Below, piece after piece: positions 15,294-23,335 of a stretch of DNA of 64,000 bases. Source of the DNA: PALSA-612 sp963791225. GTDB taxonomy: Bacteria > Actinomycetota > Thermoleophilia > Gaiellales > Gaiellaceae. The translations under genes were made by a program, and so were the position numbers. The notes beneath the pieces are model-generated. The model was not told the DNA's origin. It made no database searches and saw nothing but the letters and a program-made list of their open reading frames with translations. Location of the stretch: positions 1,612,001-1,676,000 of the forward strand of contig CAWBRV010000003.1 of assembly GCA_963791225.1 (NCBI GenBank), given 5' to 3'. Positions within the stretch are counted from its first letter, which is position 1; the number at the start of each line of letters is the position of its first letter.

Positions 15294-18200
15294 ATGGCGG
15301 CATGTCCGCGCTGCGGCGAGCCGAATCCGGAGGCAGCGAGGTTCTGCGCTGCCTGCGGGCGCTCGCTAGAGCCTTCGACCGCGGTCCCGCTCGAGGTCCG
15401 CAAGACCGTGACGGTGCTCTTCTGCGACGTCACGGGCTCGACGACGCTGGGCGAGCGGCAGGACCCGGAGCAGGTCCGGCGCGTGCTCTCGCGCTACTTC
15501 GAGGTCGCACGTGACGTGCTCGAGCGCCACGGGGGCACGGTCGAGAAGTTCATGGGCGACGCGGTCATGGCCGTTTTCGGGGTCCCGGTGCTGCACGAGG
15601 ACGACGCGCTCAGGGCGCTGCGCGCGGCGTCGGAGCTCCGAGAGGCGATCGAAGGCCTGAACGAGGACCTGGAGCTCGTCTACGGCATCCGGATCACGGT
15701 CCGCATCGGCGTCAACAGCGGCGAGGTGATCGCCGGCGACACGATCCGCGGCCACTCGTTCGCCGCCGGGGACGCCGTCAACGTCGCGCAGCGGCTCGAG
15801 AGCGTCGCCGCCGACGGCGAGATCCTGCTCGGGGACGCGACCTACCGGCTCGCACGCGACGCCGTCCGGGCCGAGTCGGTCGGGCCGCTGGCGCTGAAAG
15901 GGAAGGAGGAGACGGTCGAGGCGCACCGGCTGCTCGAGGTGCTGCCGGGTGTCCTCTCGCACACCCGCCGCTTCGACTCGCCGATGGTCGGGCGCGGGCG
16001 GGAGCTGCAGTCGCTCGCCGACGCGTTCGAGCGGGCCGCCGCCGAGCGCTCCTGCCACCTGTTCACCGTGCTCGGCGCTGCAGGTGTCGGGAAGTCGAGG
16101 CTCGTCCGGGAAGCGCACGCCGGCATCGGCGACCGAGCGCGCCTGCTTGTCGGCACCTGTCTGCCCTACGGCGAGGGAATCACGTTCTGGCCCGCGCTCG
16201 AGGTCGTCAAGCAGGGCACGGGGATCGACGACGGCGACTCCGCAGAGCAGGTGCTGGCGAAGATCGAGGCGACGCTCGGGCAGGACGAGAACGCGAGCCT
16301 CGCGGCGAAGCGCGTCGCCGCGCTCGTCGGCCTCGAGGAGACGGGGGACACGGCCGAGCAGGGCTTCTGGGGCTTCCGCAAGCTGGTCGAGACGCTTGCC
16401 CACGAGCGCCCCACGGTGATCGTCTTCGACGACGTCAACTGGGGCGAGCCGCACTTCCTCGACCTCATCGAGTACCTCGCGGAGTGGGTGCGCGACGCGC
16501 CGCTGCTCATCGTCGTCATGGCCAGGCCCGAGCTGCTCGAGCTGCGCCCGGCCTGGGGCGGGGGCAAGCGAAACGCAACGTCGATCTTCCTCGAGCCGCT
16601 GTCCGCGCCCGAGTCCCGCGAGCTGCTCGCGAACCTCCTCGCGGTCGAGGCGGCAGACGGATTCGTGGCCAGGATCCAGAGCTCCGCCGAGGGCAATCCG
16701 CTCTTCGTCGAGGAGATGGTGTCGATGCTGATCGACGGCGGCTACCTCGGCGCGGACGGTGACGAACTGTCCGACGGACTCGACGAGCTGCCCCTGCCGG
16801 CGTCGATCCAGGTGCTGCTCGCCTCGCGGCTCGACCAGCTGAGCGTCGGCGAGAGGCGGGCGATCGAGCGGGCGGCTGTGGAAGGGTCGATCTTCCACTC
16901 GGGGGCCGTCGAAGCGCTGGCCGACGAGGACTTTCGGGACCAGGTCGAGGAGTGCCTCGGTGCGCTCGTCCGCAAGGAGCTGATCGGTCCGCACCGGGCC
17001 TCGTTCGCCGGGGTCGACGGTTTTCGCTTCCGCCACGTTCTGATCCGGGAGGCTGCGTACGATGCCGTCCCGAAGCAGATCCGGGCTGCGCTCCACGAGC
17101 GCTACGCGGCCTGGCTAGAGGAGGTGGCCGGCGACCGGCTCCCGGAGCTCGAGGAGGTGCTCGGCTATCACCTCGAGCAGGCGTATCACTACCGGCTCGA
17201 AGTGCTCCGCGCTGACGACCACGGCCGGGCGGTCGCGCTGCGTGCCGGCACGCGACTGGCCTCCGCTGGGCGGCGGGCTCTGGCCAAAGGCGATGCACCG
17301 GGGGCCGTCAACCTCCTCGAGCGCGCGACCGAGCTGCTCGCAGTCGCCCCGCCTTCGAGGCTCAGCGTCCTGCCCGAGTTCGGCGTGGCACTCTCCGCTA
17401 ACGGCGAGCTCGGCCGGGCCGAGGAGATCCTTTCGGAAGCTGCCGAGGCGGCGCGGGTCACCGGCGACCGGGGAACAGCCCTGCGCGTGACGATCGAGCG
17501 CGCCAACGTCAGGTTAATCAGCGACCCTGGGTCAGCGGCCGAGATCTTCGCGGAAATCGAGGCGAGCCTGCCCGTGCTAGAGGAGTTGGACGACGATCGG
17601 ACGCTGGCAGCCGCCTGGACCCTCATCGGCGTGCGGCAAGGGATCTGGCTCGGACGGTTCGAGTACGCGGAGCAGGCTCTGGGACGCGCGCTTGAATACG
17701 CACAACGCTCGGGTGATCGGCGCCAGGAGGCCGAGATCCTGCGGAATCTCGCGCTCGCGGCCACGTGGGGGCCTCGGTCTGCCAGGGAGTCGATCGTCCG
17801 CTGCCGGGAGATCGTCGAGCTTGCGGCGGAGGATCGGCTGATCGAGGCCTACGCGCTCCGATGCATCGCCGTCCTTGAGGCACGGCTCGGGGAGTTCGAC
17901 AATGCCCGCACGGACATCGCCCAGGCGCGAGCGATCTTCGAAGACATCGGTGTGTCGGGGTACATCCAGACCTCGATCGCGTTCGCGGTGGCCGAAGTCG
18001 AACAACTCGCCGGCAACGACCGGGCGTCGGAGCGAGAACTGAGAGAAGCCCTCGAGACGCTCGACCGTATGGGTGAGCGAGGTCACCGCTCCAGCATCGC
18101 AGCGTTTCTCGCGGAGGCGCTCTACCGCCAGGATCGGCTCGGAGAGGCGGAGGAGATCGCCCTCCATGCGGTGGAGGAAGCCGCCCCCGACGACATCTGG

Positions 18201-18521
18201 ACGCAGGCATCGGCGCGGGCCACGCGCGCCAAGGTGCTCGCCCGCGGCGGCGATGCGGCTGCGGAGTCGCTGGCGCGCGAGGCGATCGACATCCTTCGGG
18301 ACACCGACGGGCACAATCTTCGCGGCGAAGCGCTGCTCGCCCTTGCGGAGGTCTTCGAGCTCGAGGGTCGCCCTGCGGACGCACTGGAGGCTGCAAACGA
18401 AGGCCTGCGATTCTTCGAGCCGGAAGGGAACGCTGTTTCCGCGGCCCGCGCGCGCAGGTTCGCCGATCGGGCGGTGAGCGCGATCACGGTCTCGGAAGAT
18501 CGAGCCGGTCCACCATCGTGA
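15294..18521 (+). CDS. Zinc-ribbon, class III nucleotide cyclase, AAA-type ATPase and TPR fusion
   Basis: 1075 residues. N-terminal zinc ribbon with Cys4-x2-Cys7 and Cys18-x2-Cys21. Class III adenylate/guanylate cyclase domain at about 36-215 (TVLFCDVTGSTTLGE; KFMGDAVMAVFG with metal-binding Asp; RIGVNSGEVIAGD). P-loop GAAGVGKSRL near 261, with a STAND/AAA-like ATPase to about 600. The C-terminal 400 residues are helical repeats (TPR-like). This architecture is common in soil actinobacteria and proposed for signal-integrating cyclases; its ligand is unknown. It converges on the borosin methyltransferase gene with a 38-bp overlap. Confidence 0.85.
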   Translation: MAACPRCGEPNPEAARFCAACGRSLEPSTAVPLEVRKTVTVLFCDVTGSTTLGERQDPEQVRRVLSRYFEVARDVLERHGGTVEKFMGDAVMAVFGVPVLHEDDALRALRAASELREAIEGLNEDLELVYGIRITVRIGVNSGEVIAGDTIRGHSFAAGDAVNVAQRLESVAADGEILLGDATYRLARDAVRAESVGPLALKGKEETVEAHRLLEVLPGVLSHTRRFDSPMVGRGRELQSLADAFERAAAERSCHLFTVLGAAGVGKSRLVREAHAGIGDRARLLVGTCLPYGEGITFWPALEVVKQGTGIDDGDSAEQVLAKIEATLGQDENASLAAKRVAALVGLEETGDTAEQGFWGFRKLVETLAHERPTVIVFDDVNWGEPHFLDLIEYLAEWVRDAPLLIVVMARPELLELRPAWGGGKRNATSIFLEPLSAPESRELLANLLAVEAADGFVARIQSSAEGNPLFVEEMVSMLIDGGYLGADGDELSDGLDELPLPASIQVLLASRLDQLSVGERRAIERAAVEGSIFHSGAVEALADEDFRDQVEECLGALVRKELIGPHRASFAGVDGFRFRHVLIREAAYDAVPKQIRAALHERYAAWLEEVAGDRLPELEEVLGYHLEQAYHYRLEVLRADDHGRAVALRAGTRLASAGRRALAKGDAPGAVNLLERATELLAVAPPSRLSVLPEFGVALSANGELGRAEEILSEAAEAARVTGDRGTALRVTIERANVRLISDPGSAAEIFAEIEASLPVLEELDDDRTLAAAWTLIGVRQGIWLGRFEYAEQALGRALEYAQRSGDRRQEAEILRNLALAATWGPRSARESIVRCREIVELAAEDRLIEAYALRCIAVLEARLGEFDNARTDIAQARAIFEDIGVSGYIQTSIAFAVAEVEQLAGNDRASERELREALETLDRMGERGHRSSIAAFLAEALYRQDRLGEAEEIALHAVEEAAPDDIWTQASARATRAKVLARGGDAAAESLAREAIDILRDTDGHNLRGEALLALAEVFELEGRPADALEAANEGLRFFEPEGNAVSAARARRFADRAVSAITVSEDRAGPPS

Positions 18522-19263
18522 GATCGACTTCTGCGGGCTTACCAGGCGGGACGTATAAGGTCGACAGGGCGGTCACGTGACTCTCGGCCAGCTCGGAGAG
18601 GATCATGCTCGTGATACGCGGGTCGAAGCCGGGATACGGCGAGGCCTCGTAGACCACGACCTCGTGGCCGGAGGGGTAGAGCCCGAGCAGAACGTCGACC
18701 AGGACCCCCAGCCCACTGGGCCTCGCCTCCGCAGAGGCGGCGGCATTGCCGACGGTTCCCAGCTGCCAGAGCACAAGGGCTGCCGTCGTGTCGACCCGCC
18801 TCGCGTGGACGAGGAAATCGGTTGCCTCGTAGCTCTGGCAGCCGAAGCGTGCCGGATCGACGCCGAGATCGGCGAAGAGGCAGTCCTCGGCCGAGATCCC
18901 CGGGAGCATGCGAGCCCGGAATCCCTCCGCCCGCGCGCGGCGCACCGCTTCGTGCGACGGCGCGACGAAGACACCCGGATGGCCGTAGAACGCGGCGCAG
19001 ACGTCGAGGCCACGGCGGACGTGGGAGAGGATCTCCACGATCATCGCCTCGTAGGCGTCGACGCGGCTCTCACCCACGACGTAGTGACCGTGTAGGGAAT
19101 GCGTCTCCGGGTTGAGGCGCTCGACGACCGACTGCATGACCGGCTCGGCGACGAGCGCGAGGACGATGTCCGCCCCTTCGATAGCCATACGCGCTTCCGG
19201 CGTCATGTGCGTACCGAGCTGAATGCCCGTGCCGACGACGGTCAGGGAGCCCGAGCCCACCAC
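18484..19263 (-). CDS. Borosin-type alpha-N-methyltransferase (tetrapyrrole methylase fold)
   Basis: 259 residues. Opening SLTVVGTGIQLGTHMTPEA and FYGHPGVFVAPSHEA near 92-106 are SAM-binding elements of the tetrapyrrole-methylase superfamily. PGISAEDCLFADLGVDP, GCQSYEATDFL and LSTLYVPP are typical of the borosin branch (OphMA, SonM) rather than cobalamin or diphthamide enzymes. Tyr61, Arg67 and Tyr71 have the same spacing as catalytic Tyr66, Arg72 and Tyr76 of OphMA. Predicted role: iterative methylation of backbone amides in the core of the peptide encoded 17 bases upstream. Adjacent GTG codons at 19263 and 19260 could start it. It contains no precursor region itself (split type). Confidence 0.8.
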   Translation of the reverse strand: MVGSGSLTVVGTGIQLGTHMTPEARMAIEGADIVLALVAEPVMQSVVERLNPETHSLHGHYVVGESRVDAYEAMIVEILSHVRRGLDVCAAFYGHPGVFVAPSHEAVRRARAEGFRARMLPGISAEDCLFADLGVDPARFGCQSYEATDFLVHARRVDTTAALVLWQLGTVGNAAASAEARPSGLGVLVDVLLGLYPSGHEVVVYEASPYPGFDPRITSMILSELAESHVTALSTLYVPPGKPAEVDLTMVDRLDLPRP

Positions 19264-19280
19264 AGGCTAGACCCGGGAGC

Positions 19281-19574
19281 CTAGATGATCCAGATGCAGA
19301 TCCAGCGAACCGCGGTGGAGTCTCTGTGCTTCATGACCTCCTGGATCACGGAGTAATCCGATTCGAGAAGCAGAGCCTTGGCCTCATCGCTGAGCTCGCT
19401 TCTGTCGATCGTGTTGAGGAAGGCAACCCGGTTGTCGATGTAGGCAATGAGATCGCCCTGGCTCGCTTCCAGGCGAAGGAGGAGTGCTTCTATCTCGTTG
19501 CCCAGCTTCTTCAGAAACTCGGCGCGCTCTCCTGGTTCTCCGAGCGGATGCAATCCATCCGACATGTCGTTCAT
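19281..19574 (-). CDS. Putative borosin precursor peptide
   Basis: 97 residues, start supported by GAGGTG at 6 bases. Residues about 14-85 are helical and acidic (FLKKLGNEIEALLLRLEASQ, NTIDRSELSDEAKALLLES), resembling the helical recognition domain of split borosin precursors such as SonA. The last 15 residues change character: HRDSTAVRWICIWII, ending in an exposed Trp/Ile/Cys hydrophobic core at the C-terminus. Borosin enzymes N-methylate such hydrophobic cores. It lies directly upstream of the methyltransferase in one operon. The G+C is lower than the neighbours (about 55% where counted), hinting at separate ancestry. No follower sequence and no protease gene were seen. Confidence 0.72.
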   Translation of the reverse strand: MNDMSDGLHPLGEPGERAEFLKKLGNEIEALLLRLEASQGDLIAYIDNRVAFLNTIDRSELSDEAKALLLESDYSVIQEVMKHRDSTAVRWICIWII

Positions 19575-19613
19575 CGTGGCACCTCGCTGCCGCAGAAGTT
19601 ACGAAGTCAGGCG

Positions 19614-19642
19614 ACTCTACTGGGGTCGAAGCGAAGCGTCAA
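19614..19642 (-). promoter_or_regulatory. Sigma70-type promoter of the borosin operon
   Basis: Minus strand TTGACG (19642-19637), exactly 17 bases, TAGAGT (19619-19614), about 40 bases before the precursor ATG. This is a strong match to the housekeeping consensus TTGACA-N17-TATAAT and is clearer than most promoters in this window. It implies expression under vegetative conditions, unless a repressor acts. Confidence 0.6.
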
Positions 19643-19686
19643 CGCCGGGTCGGCGATCACCTGGTCGCCGGCGAGAGGACAGGGCG

Positions 19687-19709
19687 TCATCTGACAGGTT
19701 GTCAGCTGG
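19687..19709. repeat. Degenerate relative of the 23-bp palindrome
   Basis: TCATCTGAC-AGGTT-GTCAGCTGG has the same 9-5-9 plan, with 7 of 9 arm positions paired, and matches copy A at 16 of 23 positions. It straddles the stop codon of the HhH-GPD gene. It may be a decayed copy or coincidence. Confidence 0.3.
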
Positions 19710-20250
19710 CGCGCAACGAGGCCTTGTAGGCGCGCTTCTGCGCTTGGTAAATCTCGAGCGCCTCTGCCGAGTCGACGTCCCCGAGCGTCGGATGACCTGG
19801 CACGAGCCCCTGCGCCACCTGGACGTCGAAGCGCTTGGCGAGCACGGAGCCGAGCGCCTTCACCTTCATCTCGCCGAACCCGGGCAGCGCCTCGATCCGC
19901 CGTCGCAGGTCGTCCGAGTCGCTCGCGTCGGTCCAGAGCCGCGACGCGTCGCCGTCGTACTCGCTCACGACCGTGCGTGCGAGCTCCTGGACGCGCGTCG
20001 CCATCGTCCCGGGAAAGCGGTGCACGGCGGGCTTCTCGCGGAAGGCCGCGTCGAGCCGCTCGGGCTCGATGCCGGCGAGCACGCCCGCATCGAGCGAGCC
20101 GACCCGCTGCTTGATCTTGAGCGGGCCCGAGAAGGCGGTCGGCACCGGCACCTGCTGGTCGAGCGCGAAGCCGATCAGGAGCGCCATCGGATCGGTCGCG
20201 AGCAGCCGGTCGGCCTCGTCGTTCCCGGTGAAATAGAGCACGTCGGGCAT
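19702..20250 (-). CDS. HhH-GPD-type base-excision repair protein
   Basis: 182 residues. Seen: LLIGFALDQQVPVPTAFSGPLKI at 24-46, like the first helices of the endonuclease III/AlkA fold, and the helix-hairpin-helix segment ALPGFGEMKVKALGSVLAKRF near 120-140. The rest matches the short actinobacterial HhH-GPD family rather than Nth, MutY or AlkA. There is no iron-sulfur Cys cluster. Probably a DNA glycosylase-like protein, with the lesion unknown. It ends just upstream of the borosin promoter and is transcribed in the same direction. Confidence 0.75.
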   Translation of the reverse strand: MPDVLYFTGNDEADRLLATDPMALLIGFALDQQVPVPTAFSGPLKIKQRVGSLDAGVLAGIEPERLDAAFREKPAVHRFPGTMATRVQELARTVVSEYDGDASRLWTDASDSDDLRRRIEALPGFGEMKVKALGSVLAKRFDVQVAQGLVPGHPTLGDVDSAEALEIYQAQKRAYKASLRAS

Positions 20251-20259
20251 CCTCCGATC

Positions 20260-21075
20260 CTAGTCGAGGACCTGCTCCCAGCCGGGGAAATCGCCTCGCT
20301 CTCCGGCTGCGCGGACAGCATCCCGCCAGTTCGGATGGGCGTCGAACAGCGGTTGGAGCAGCGCCTTGGCGCGCGCGGGATCGCCCGCCTGCGCTGCCGC
20401 CCAGGCCGCCGTCCAGTGCCGGTCCTTCTCGCGCAGATGGTCGGCGCGGTCGGCGCGATAGTCCTCCTCCATGTCGAGGAGCCGGCGCAGCTCGCCGACG
20501 GGATCGACGTGATCCTCGACGCGGATGTCCGAGACCCGTCCCTTCCACGGGAATCCGGACGGCTCGGCCTCGACGACGAGCAGGGCGGCCGACTGCGCTC
20601 CGCGGAAATCGCCGCCCTCGGCCTCGGCGGCCTCGAGCGCCGCGAGCAGCCTCCGGGGGAGCGTTCCCGTCGCCGACTCGTACGCCGTGGCCATCGCGGC
20701 CCAGACGGTGTCGCTCGCCATCATGTTCGCCTGCACGGCATATCCGTCGCCGAGCAGGTGACCGCACTCGCGGACGCAGCCGGCGCCGGTGTGCGCGGCC
20801 GAGCGGCCGTCGGCATCGACCATGCCCGCCTGGCGGAACCGCTGCTGCGGATCGGAGGCGACGAGCCCCGCCAGTGCCTGCTCGGCCGAGCGGCCCGTCT
20901 TCATCAGCTCCAGCCCGAACGGTCCGTAGCTTCGCTCCGTGTACGACTGTGTCGCGACCGCACCGATGCCGGCCTCGGCCCAGGGGACGCCGCGTCCCAC
21001 GCCGAAGGTGCCCGTCTGGACAGCGACGCCGAGCTCTCCTGTCCCGGGGTCGCGCGCGACGATCGAGTAGGTCAC
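20260..21075 (-). CDS. DUF1028 family protein (Ntn-hydrolase-like)
   Basis: 271 residues. The opening VTYSIVARDPGTGELGVAVQT, PWAEAGIGAVATQSYTE, GCVRECGHLLGDGYAVQANMM and MATAYESATGTLPRRLLAALEAAEAEGGDFRG define the DUF1028 family, which has an Ntn-hydrolase-like fold and no settled activity. The C-terminal 70 residues look like a short TPR-like region (AKALLQPLFDAHPNW). The GTG start at 21075 overlaps the stop of the HIT-like gene, so both are likely one operon. Confidence 0.8.
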   Translation of the reverse strand: MTYSIVARDPGTGELGVAVQTGTFGVGRGVPWAEAGIGAVATQSYTERSYGPFGLELMKTGRSAEQALAGLVASDPQQRFRQAGMVDADGRSAAHTGAGCVRECGHLLGDGYAVQANMMASDTVWAAMATAYESATGTLPRRLLAALEAAEAEGGDFRGAQSAALLVVEAEPSGFPWKGRVSDIRVEDHVDPVGELRRLLDMEEDYRADRADHLREKDRHWTAAWAAAQAGDPARAKALLQPLFDAHPNWRDAVRAAGERGDFPGWEQVLD

Positions 21076-21644
21076 CCGGCCTCGAGCGCGGCGACGACGG
21101 CGGCGATGTTCGCTCGCCAGACGTCCTCGGGAGTCGGCGGGAGGACGTCGTCCCAGATCGCCGCGAAGCTGCCGATCAGCTGCGGGATCCGGGCCGGTCG
21201 GGCCATGAACCACCAGTGGAGGTGCGCCGAGCCGTCGCCCCAGCGGCAGACGTGAACGCGTCCGATCTCCCCGCTGCCTCGGACAGCGCGCTCGATGCGG
21301 CCGAGCATGACGCCGAGCTCGGCGGCCAGCTCGTCCGGAAGGTCACCCGGCTCCTCGTAGTGCTCGCGCGGCTCGAGCAGGACGATCACCGGCAGTCCGG
21401 CCGGGCGCGGGTAGCCGAAGATGCGCCAGCGCTCGTCCGTCCAGACGTACTCCTCGTCCCCCAGCGCGCAGCGCTGACAGTCGACGCCGCCCTCGCCCTT
21501 CCGCGGCTCCTCGGCCGCTACGGGTGGCACGAGCGCCCGCGGCCGCATGTCGCCGTCGAAAGGGAACGTGTCCCAGGTCTCGACCGCCGGCATCCGCAGG
21601 CTGCCGGCAACGCGGGCGTGGAACTCCTCGGGCGTCTCGGGCAC
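21072..21644 (-). CDS. HIT-superfamily-like protein
   Basis: 190 residues. Features: CQRCALGDEEYVWTDERWRIFGYPRPAGLPVIVLLEPREHY near 56-95 and HVCRWGDGSAHLHWWFMARPARIP near 130-152. The His-x-His followed by a hydrophobic pair resembles the GalT/HIT catalytic region (HLHWWF). A Cys-x2-Cys could bind zinc. The likely activity is on a nucleotide-linked or phosphodiester substrate, but the canonical HxHxH is incomplete. It is divergent from a second, canonical HIT gene 28 bp away. Confidence 0.6.
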   Translation of the reverse strand: MPETPEEFHARVAGSLRMPAVETWDTFPFDGDMRPRALVPPVAAEEPRKGEGGVDCQRCALGDEEYVWTDERWRIFGYPRPAGLPVIVLLEPREHYEEPGDLPDELAAELGVMLGRIERAVRGSGEIGRVHVCRWGDGSAHLHWWFMARPARIPQLIGSFAAIWDDVLPPTPEDVWRANIAAVVAALEAG

Positions 21645-21672
21645 GGTCGGCCCGATGCTAACGTCGCGCGCT

Positions 21673-22134
21673 GTGGAGTGGCCGGACTCGTTCTACGCGC
21701 TCCGTCGCGGCGAGGGCTGCGACATGTGCGCGCAGGGCCGTCCCGACGAGACGCGCTGGGGCGTGCGCTTCTTCGCCGGCGCCGTCTCGGACGCCTACCT
21801 CCAGCGTGCGAGCATCCAGCGCGGCTACTCGATCGTCGTCTGGCGCGGCCGCCACGTCGCCGAGCCGACCGAGCTCTCGACAGACGAGGCAGCCGCGTAC
21901 TGGCTCGAAGTGCTGCGCGTCGGCCGTGCGCTCGAACAACACCTCGACCCGGTGAAGATGAACTACGAGGTGCTCGGCAACTCGCTCCCGCACCTGCACG
22001 CGCATGTCCTGCCGCGGTACGCGGACGATCCGAGACCCGGCTGGCCGTTCCCGTTCCCCGCGGACGAGCCGCCGCCGCACCCCGAGGACGAGCTGCGGGC
22101 CGACGTCGAGGCGCTGCGAGCTCTGCTCGACTAG
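21673..22134 (+). CDS. HIT family protein
   Basis: 153 residues. The histidine triad is seen as HLHAHVLPRY (His-x-His-x-His) following NYEVLGNSLP, with CDMCAQGRPDE near the N-terminus as in Hint/FHIT-type proteins that bind zinc. HIT proteins hydrolyse nucleotide phosphoramidates or dinucleoside polyphosphates. GTG 21673 was preferred because WPDSFYALRRGEGC is the usual opening; ATG 21655 is six codons further upstream. The 3' end overlaps nucS by 4 bp (convergent). Confidence 0.85.
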   Translation: MEWPDSFYALRRGEGCDMCAQGRPDETRWGVRFFAGAVSDAYLQRASIQRGYSIVVWRGRHVAEPTELSTDEAAAYWLEVLRVGRALEQHLDPVKMNYEVLGNSLPHLHAHVLPRYADDPRPGWPFPFPADEPPPHPEDELRADVEALRALLD

Positions 22135-22805
22135 ACCGCGAACAAGGTGAGCTCGGGCTCGCGCTCGCCGCGGAGCACGGCCAGGTCGACCTCGACGCAG
22201 TCGATGCCACGGGCCTCGGCCAGCGTGACGGCCTGCGGCTTGAGCTGCTCGGCTGCCAGGATGCCGCGGCACTCTGCCCGCGCGGGGTCGATCCGGATCC
22301 GCTCCAGGTAGCGGGAGAGCTGCTCCACGGCGTCGATCGTGGCCACGCGTTTGATCTCGACCGCGACCCAGCCGTCGTCCGCGTCGCGGCACATGAGGTC
22401 GACCGGGCCGACGTCGGTCGGCCACTCCCGCTTCACGAGCCGGAGCCCCTCGGCGAGCGCGTCCGGCCGCGCTGCGAGCTCCTCCTGGAGGTGCCGCTCG
22501 ACCCCGTCCTTCTCGAGCGCAGCCGCCTCGCCCATATCGTGCGAGACGTCGCTCAGCACCTCGTGGAGCAGGATCTCGAGCCTGTCCTCGCTCTTGCCCG
22601 CCCGCTTGCGGACGACGATGCGCTCGCCGTTCTCCTCGACCACGGTCGGCGGCGTCATCCAGTTCAGCGGCTTGTAGCCGCCCGCGTCGGCGTGGACCAG
22701 CACGCTGCCGTCCGACTTCAGCATCAGCAGCCGCGTCGACTCGGGCAGGTAGGCGGACAGCCGGCCCGTGTAGGACACCTCGCAGCGGGCGACGATCAGG
22801 CGCAC
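22131..22805 (-). CDS. nucS: NucS mismatch-specific endonuclease (EndoMS)
   Basis: 224 residues, full length for bacterial NucS. N-terminal DNA-binding/dimerisation domain (MRLIVARCEVSYTGRLSAYLP) and a RecB-like nuclease domain with Asp136 (GPVDLM), Glu150 and Lys152 (VAVEIKR) and Gln162 (EQLSRY). The C-terminal ELTLF at 218-222 resembles a sliding-clamp binding motif. In mycobacteria, streptomycetes and archaea NucS replaces MutS/MutL mismatch repair, cutting both strands at G-T and related mismatches. Its presence suggests the genome lacks MutSL (inference). Confidence 0.92.
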   Translation of the reverse strand: MRLIVARCEVSYTGRLSAYLPESTRLLMLKSDGSVLVHADAGGYKPLNWMTPPTVVEENGERIVVRKRAGKSEDRLEILLHEVLSDVSHDMGEAAALEKDGVERHLQEELAARPDALAEGLRLVKREWPTDVGPVDLMCRDADDGWVAVEIKRVATIDAVEQLSRYLERIRIDPARAECRGILAAEQLKPQAVTLAEARGIDCVEVDLAVLRGEREPELTLFAV

Positions 22806-22862
22806 GCCCCGACCGTACTGGCCGTCTCGGACGTGTCCGGTCCGGCCGAGTGTCTGTGGCGA

Positions 22863-23255
22863 TCAGGCCTCCGGGAGCGAGCCGCCGGTGTGGGCGAACG
22901 TCTTGTTGACGATCTTCCAGGCGCCGTCGACTCGGATCAGCGAGAACCAGTCGACGAAGGACAGCGCGCCCCAGAACCCCTCCTCCTCGAGCGTGACGAT
23001 CGCGGCGTCGCCCTCCTCCTCGACCGAGCGCACCGTGGCGCGGAAGCTGCCGCCGACGTCGGCTGGCTGCGCCTCGATCATCTTGATCATCTCGGTGATC
23101 GGGACGTCGTAGCGCGTCCCGCCGACCGAGCCGTACATCCAGGCCCCCTCGTTGAACGCCTGTTCCAGCTTGGCGGCGTCGCCGGCTCGGACGCCGTCGA
23201 CGTAGAGCTGAACCGCACCGACCGCCGTCTCGTTCCCCGCTGCGACCGTGCTCAT
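22863..23255 (-). CDS. NTF2-like / lumazine-binding family protein
   Basis: 130 residues with the NTF2-like cone fold pattern: AVQLYVDGVRAGDAAKLEQAFNEGA, AIVTLEEEGFWGALSFVDWFSLIRVDGAWKIVNKTFAHTG. The C-terminal WKIVNKTF is typical of the SnoaL-like 'putative lumazine-binding' group. The function is usually unknown; related proteins are small-molecule binding or isomerising enzymes. It is divergent from lhr, with the 80-bp gap containing a LexA-like box. Confidence 0.75.
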   Translation of the reverse strand: MSTVAAGNETAVGAVQLYVDGVRAGDAAKLEQAFNEGAWMYGSVGGTRYDVPITEMIKMIEAQPADVGGSFRATVRSVEEEGDAAIVTLEEEGFWGALSFVDWFSLIRVDGAWKIVNKTFAHTGGSLPEA

Positions 23256-23305
23256 CTCGATCCTCCATTGTCGCTCGTCGGCGGGAGTCTACGACGGAGC
23301 GACAG

Positions 23306-23317
23306 GAACGTATGTTC
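23306..23317. promoter_or_regulatory. Candidate LexA (SOS) box upstream of lhr
   Basis: GAAC-GTAT-GTTC, matching the core of the actinobacterial/firmicute SOS box CGAAC-N4-GTTCG, but flanked by G and T instead of C and G. It is embedded in a longer imperfect palindrome (23300-23322) and centred about 25 bases before the lhr GTG. Mycobacterial lhr responds to DNA damage, so an SOS link is plausible (inference). Confidence 0.4.
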
Positions 23318-23335
23318 TGTCGGTAGGCTGACGGC

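Noticed and set aside
18484..19263. Cobalamin or siroheme biosynthesis methylase
   Set aside because: No other tetrapyrrole genes nearby, and the Tyr-x5-Arg-x3-Tyr spacing plus the adjacent hydrophobic-tailed peptide fit borosin enzymes better.
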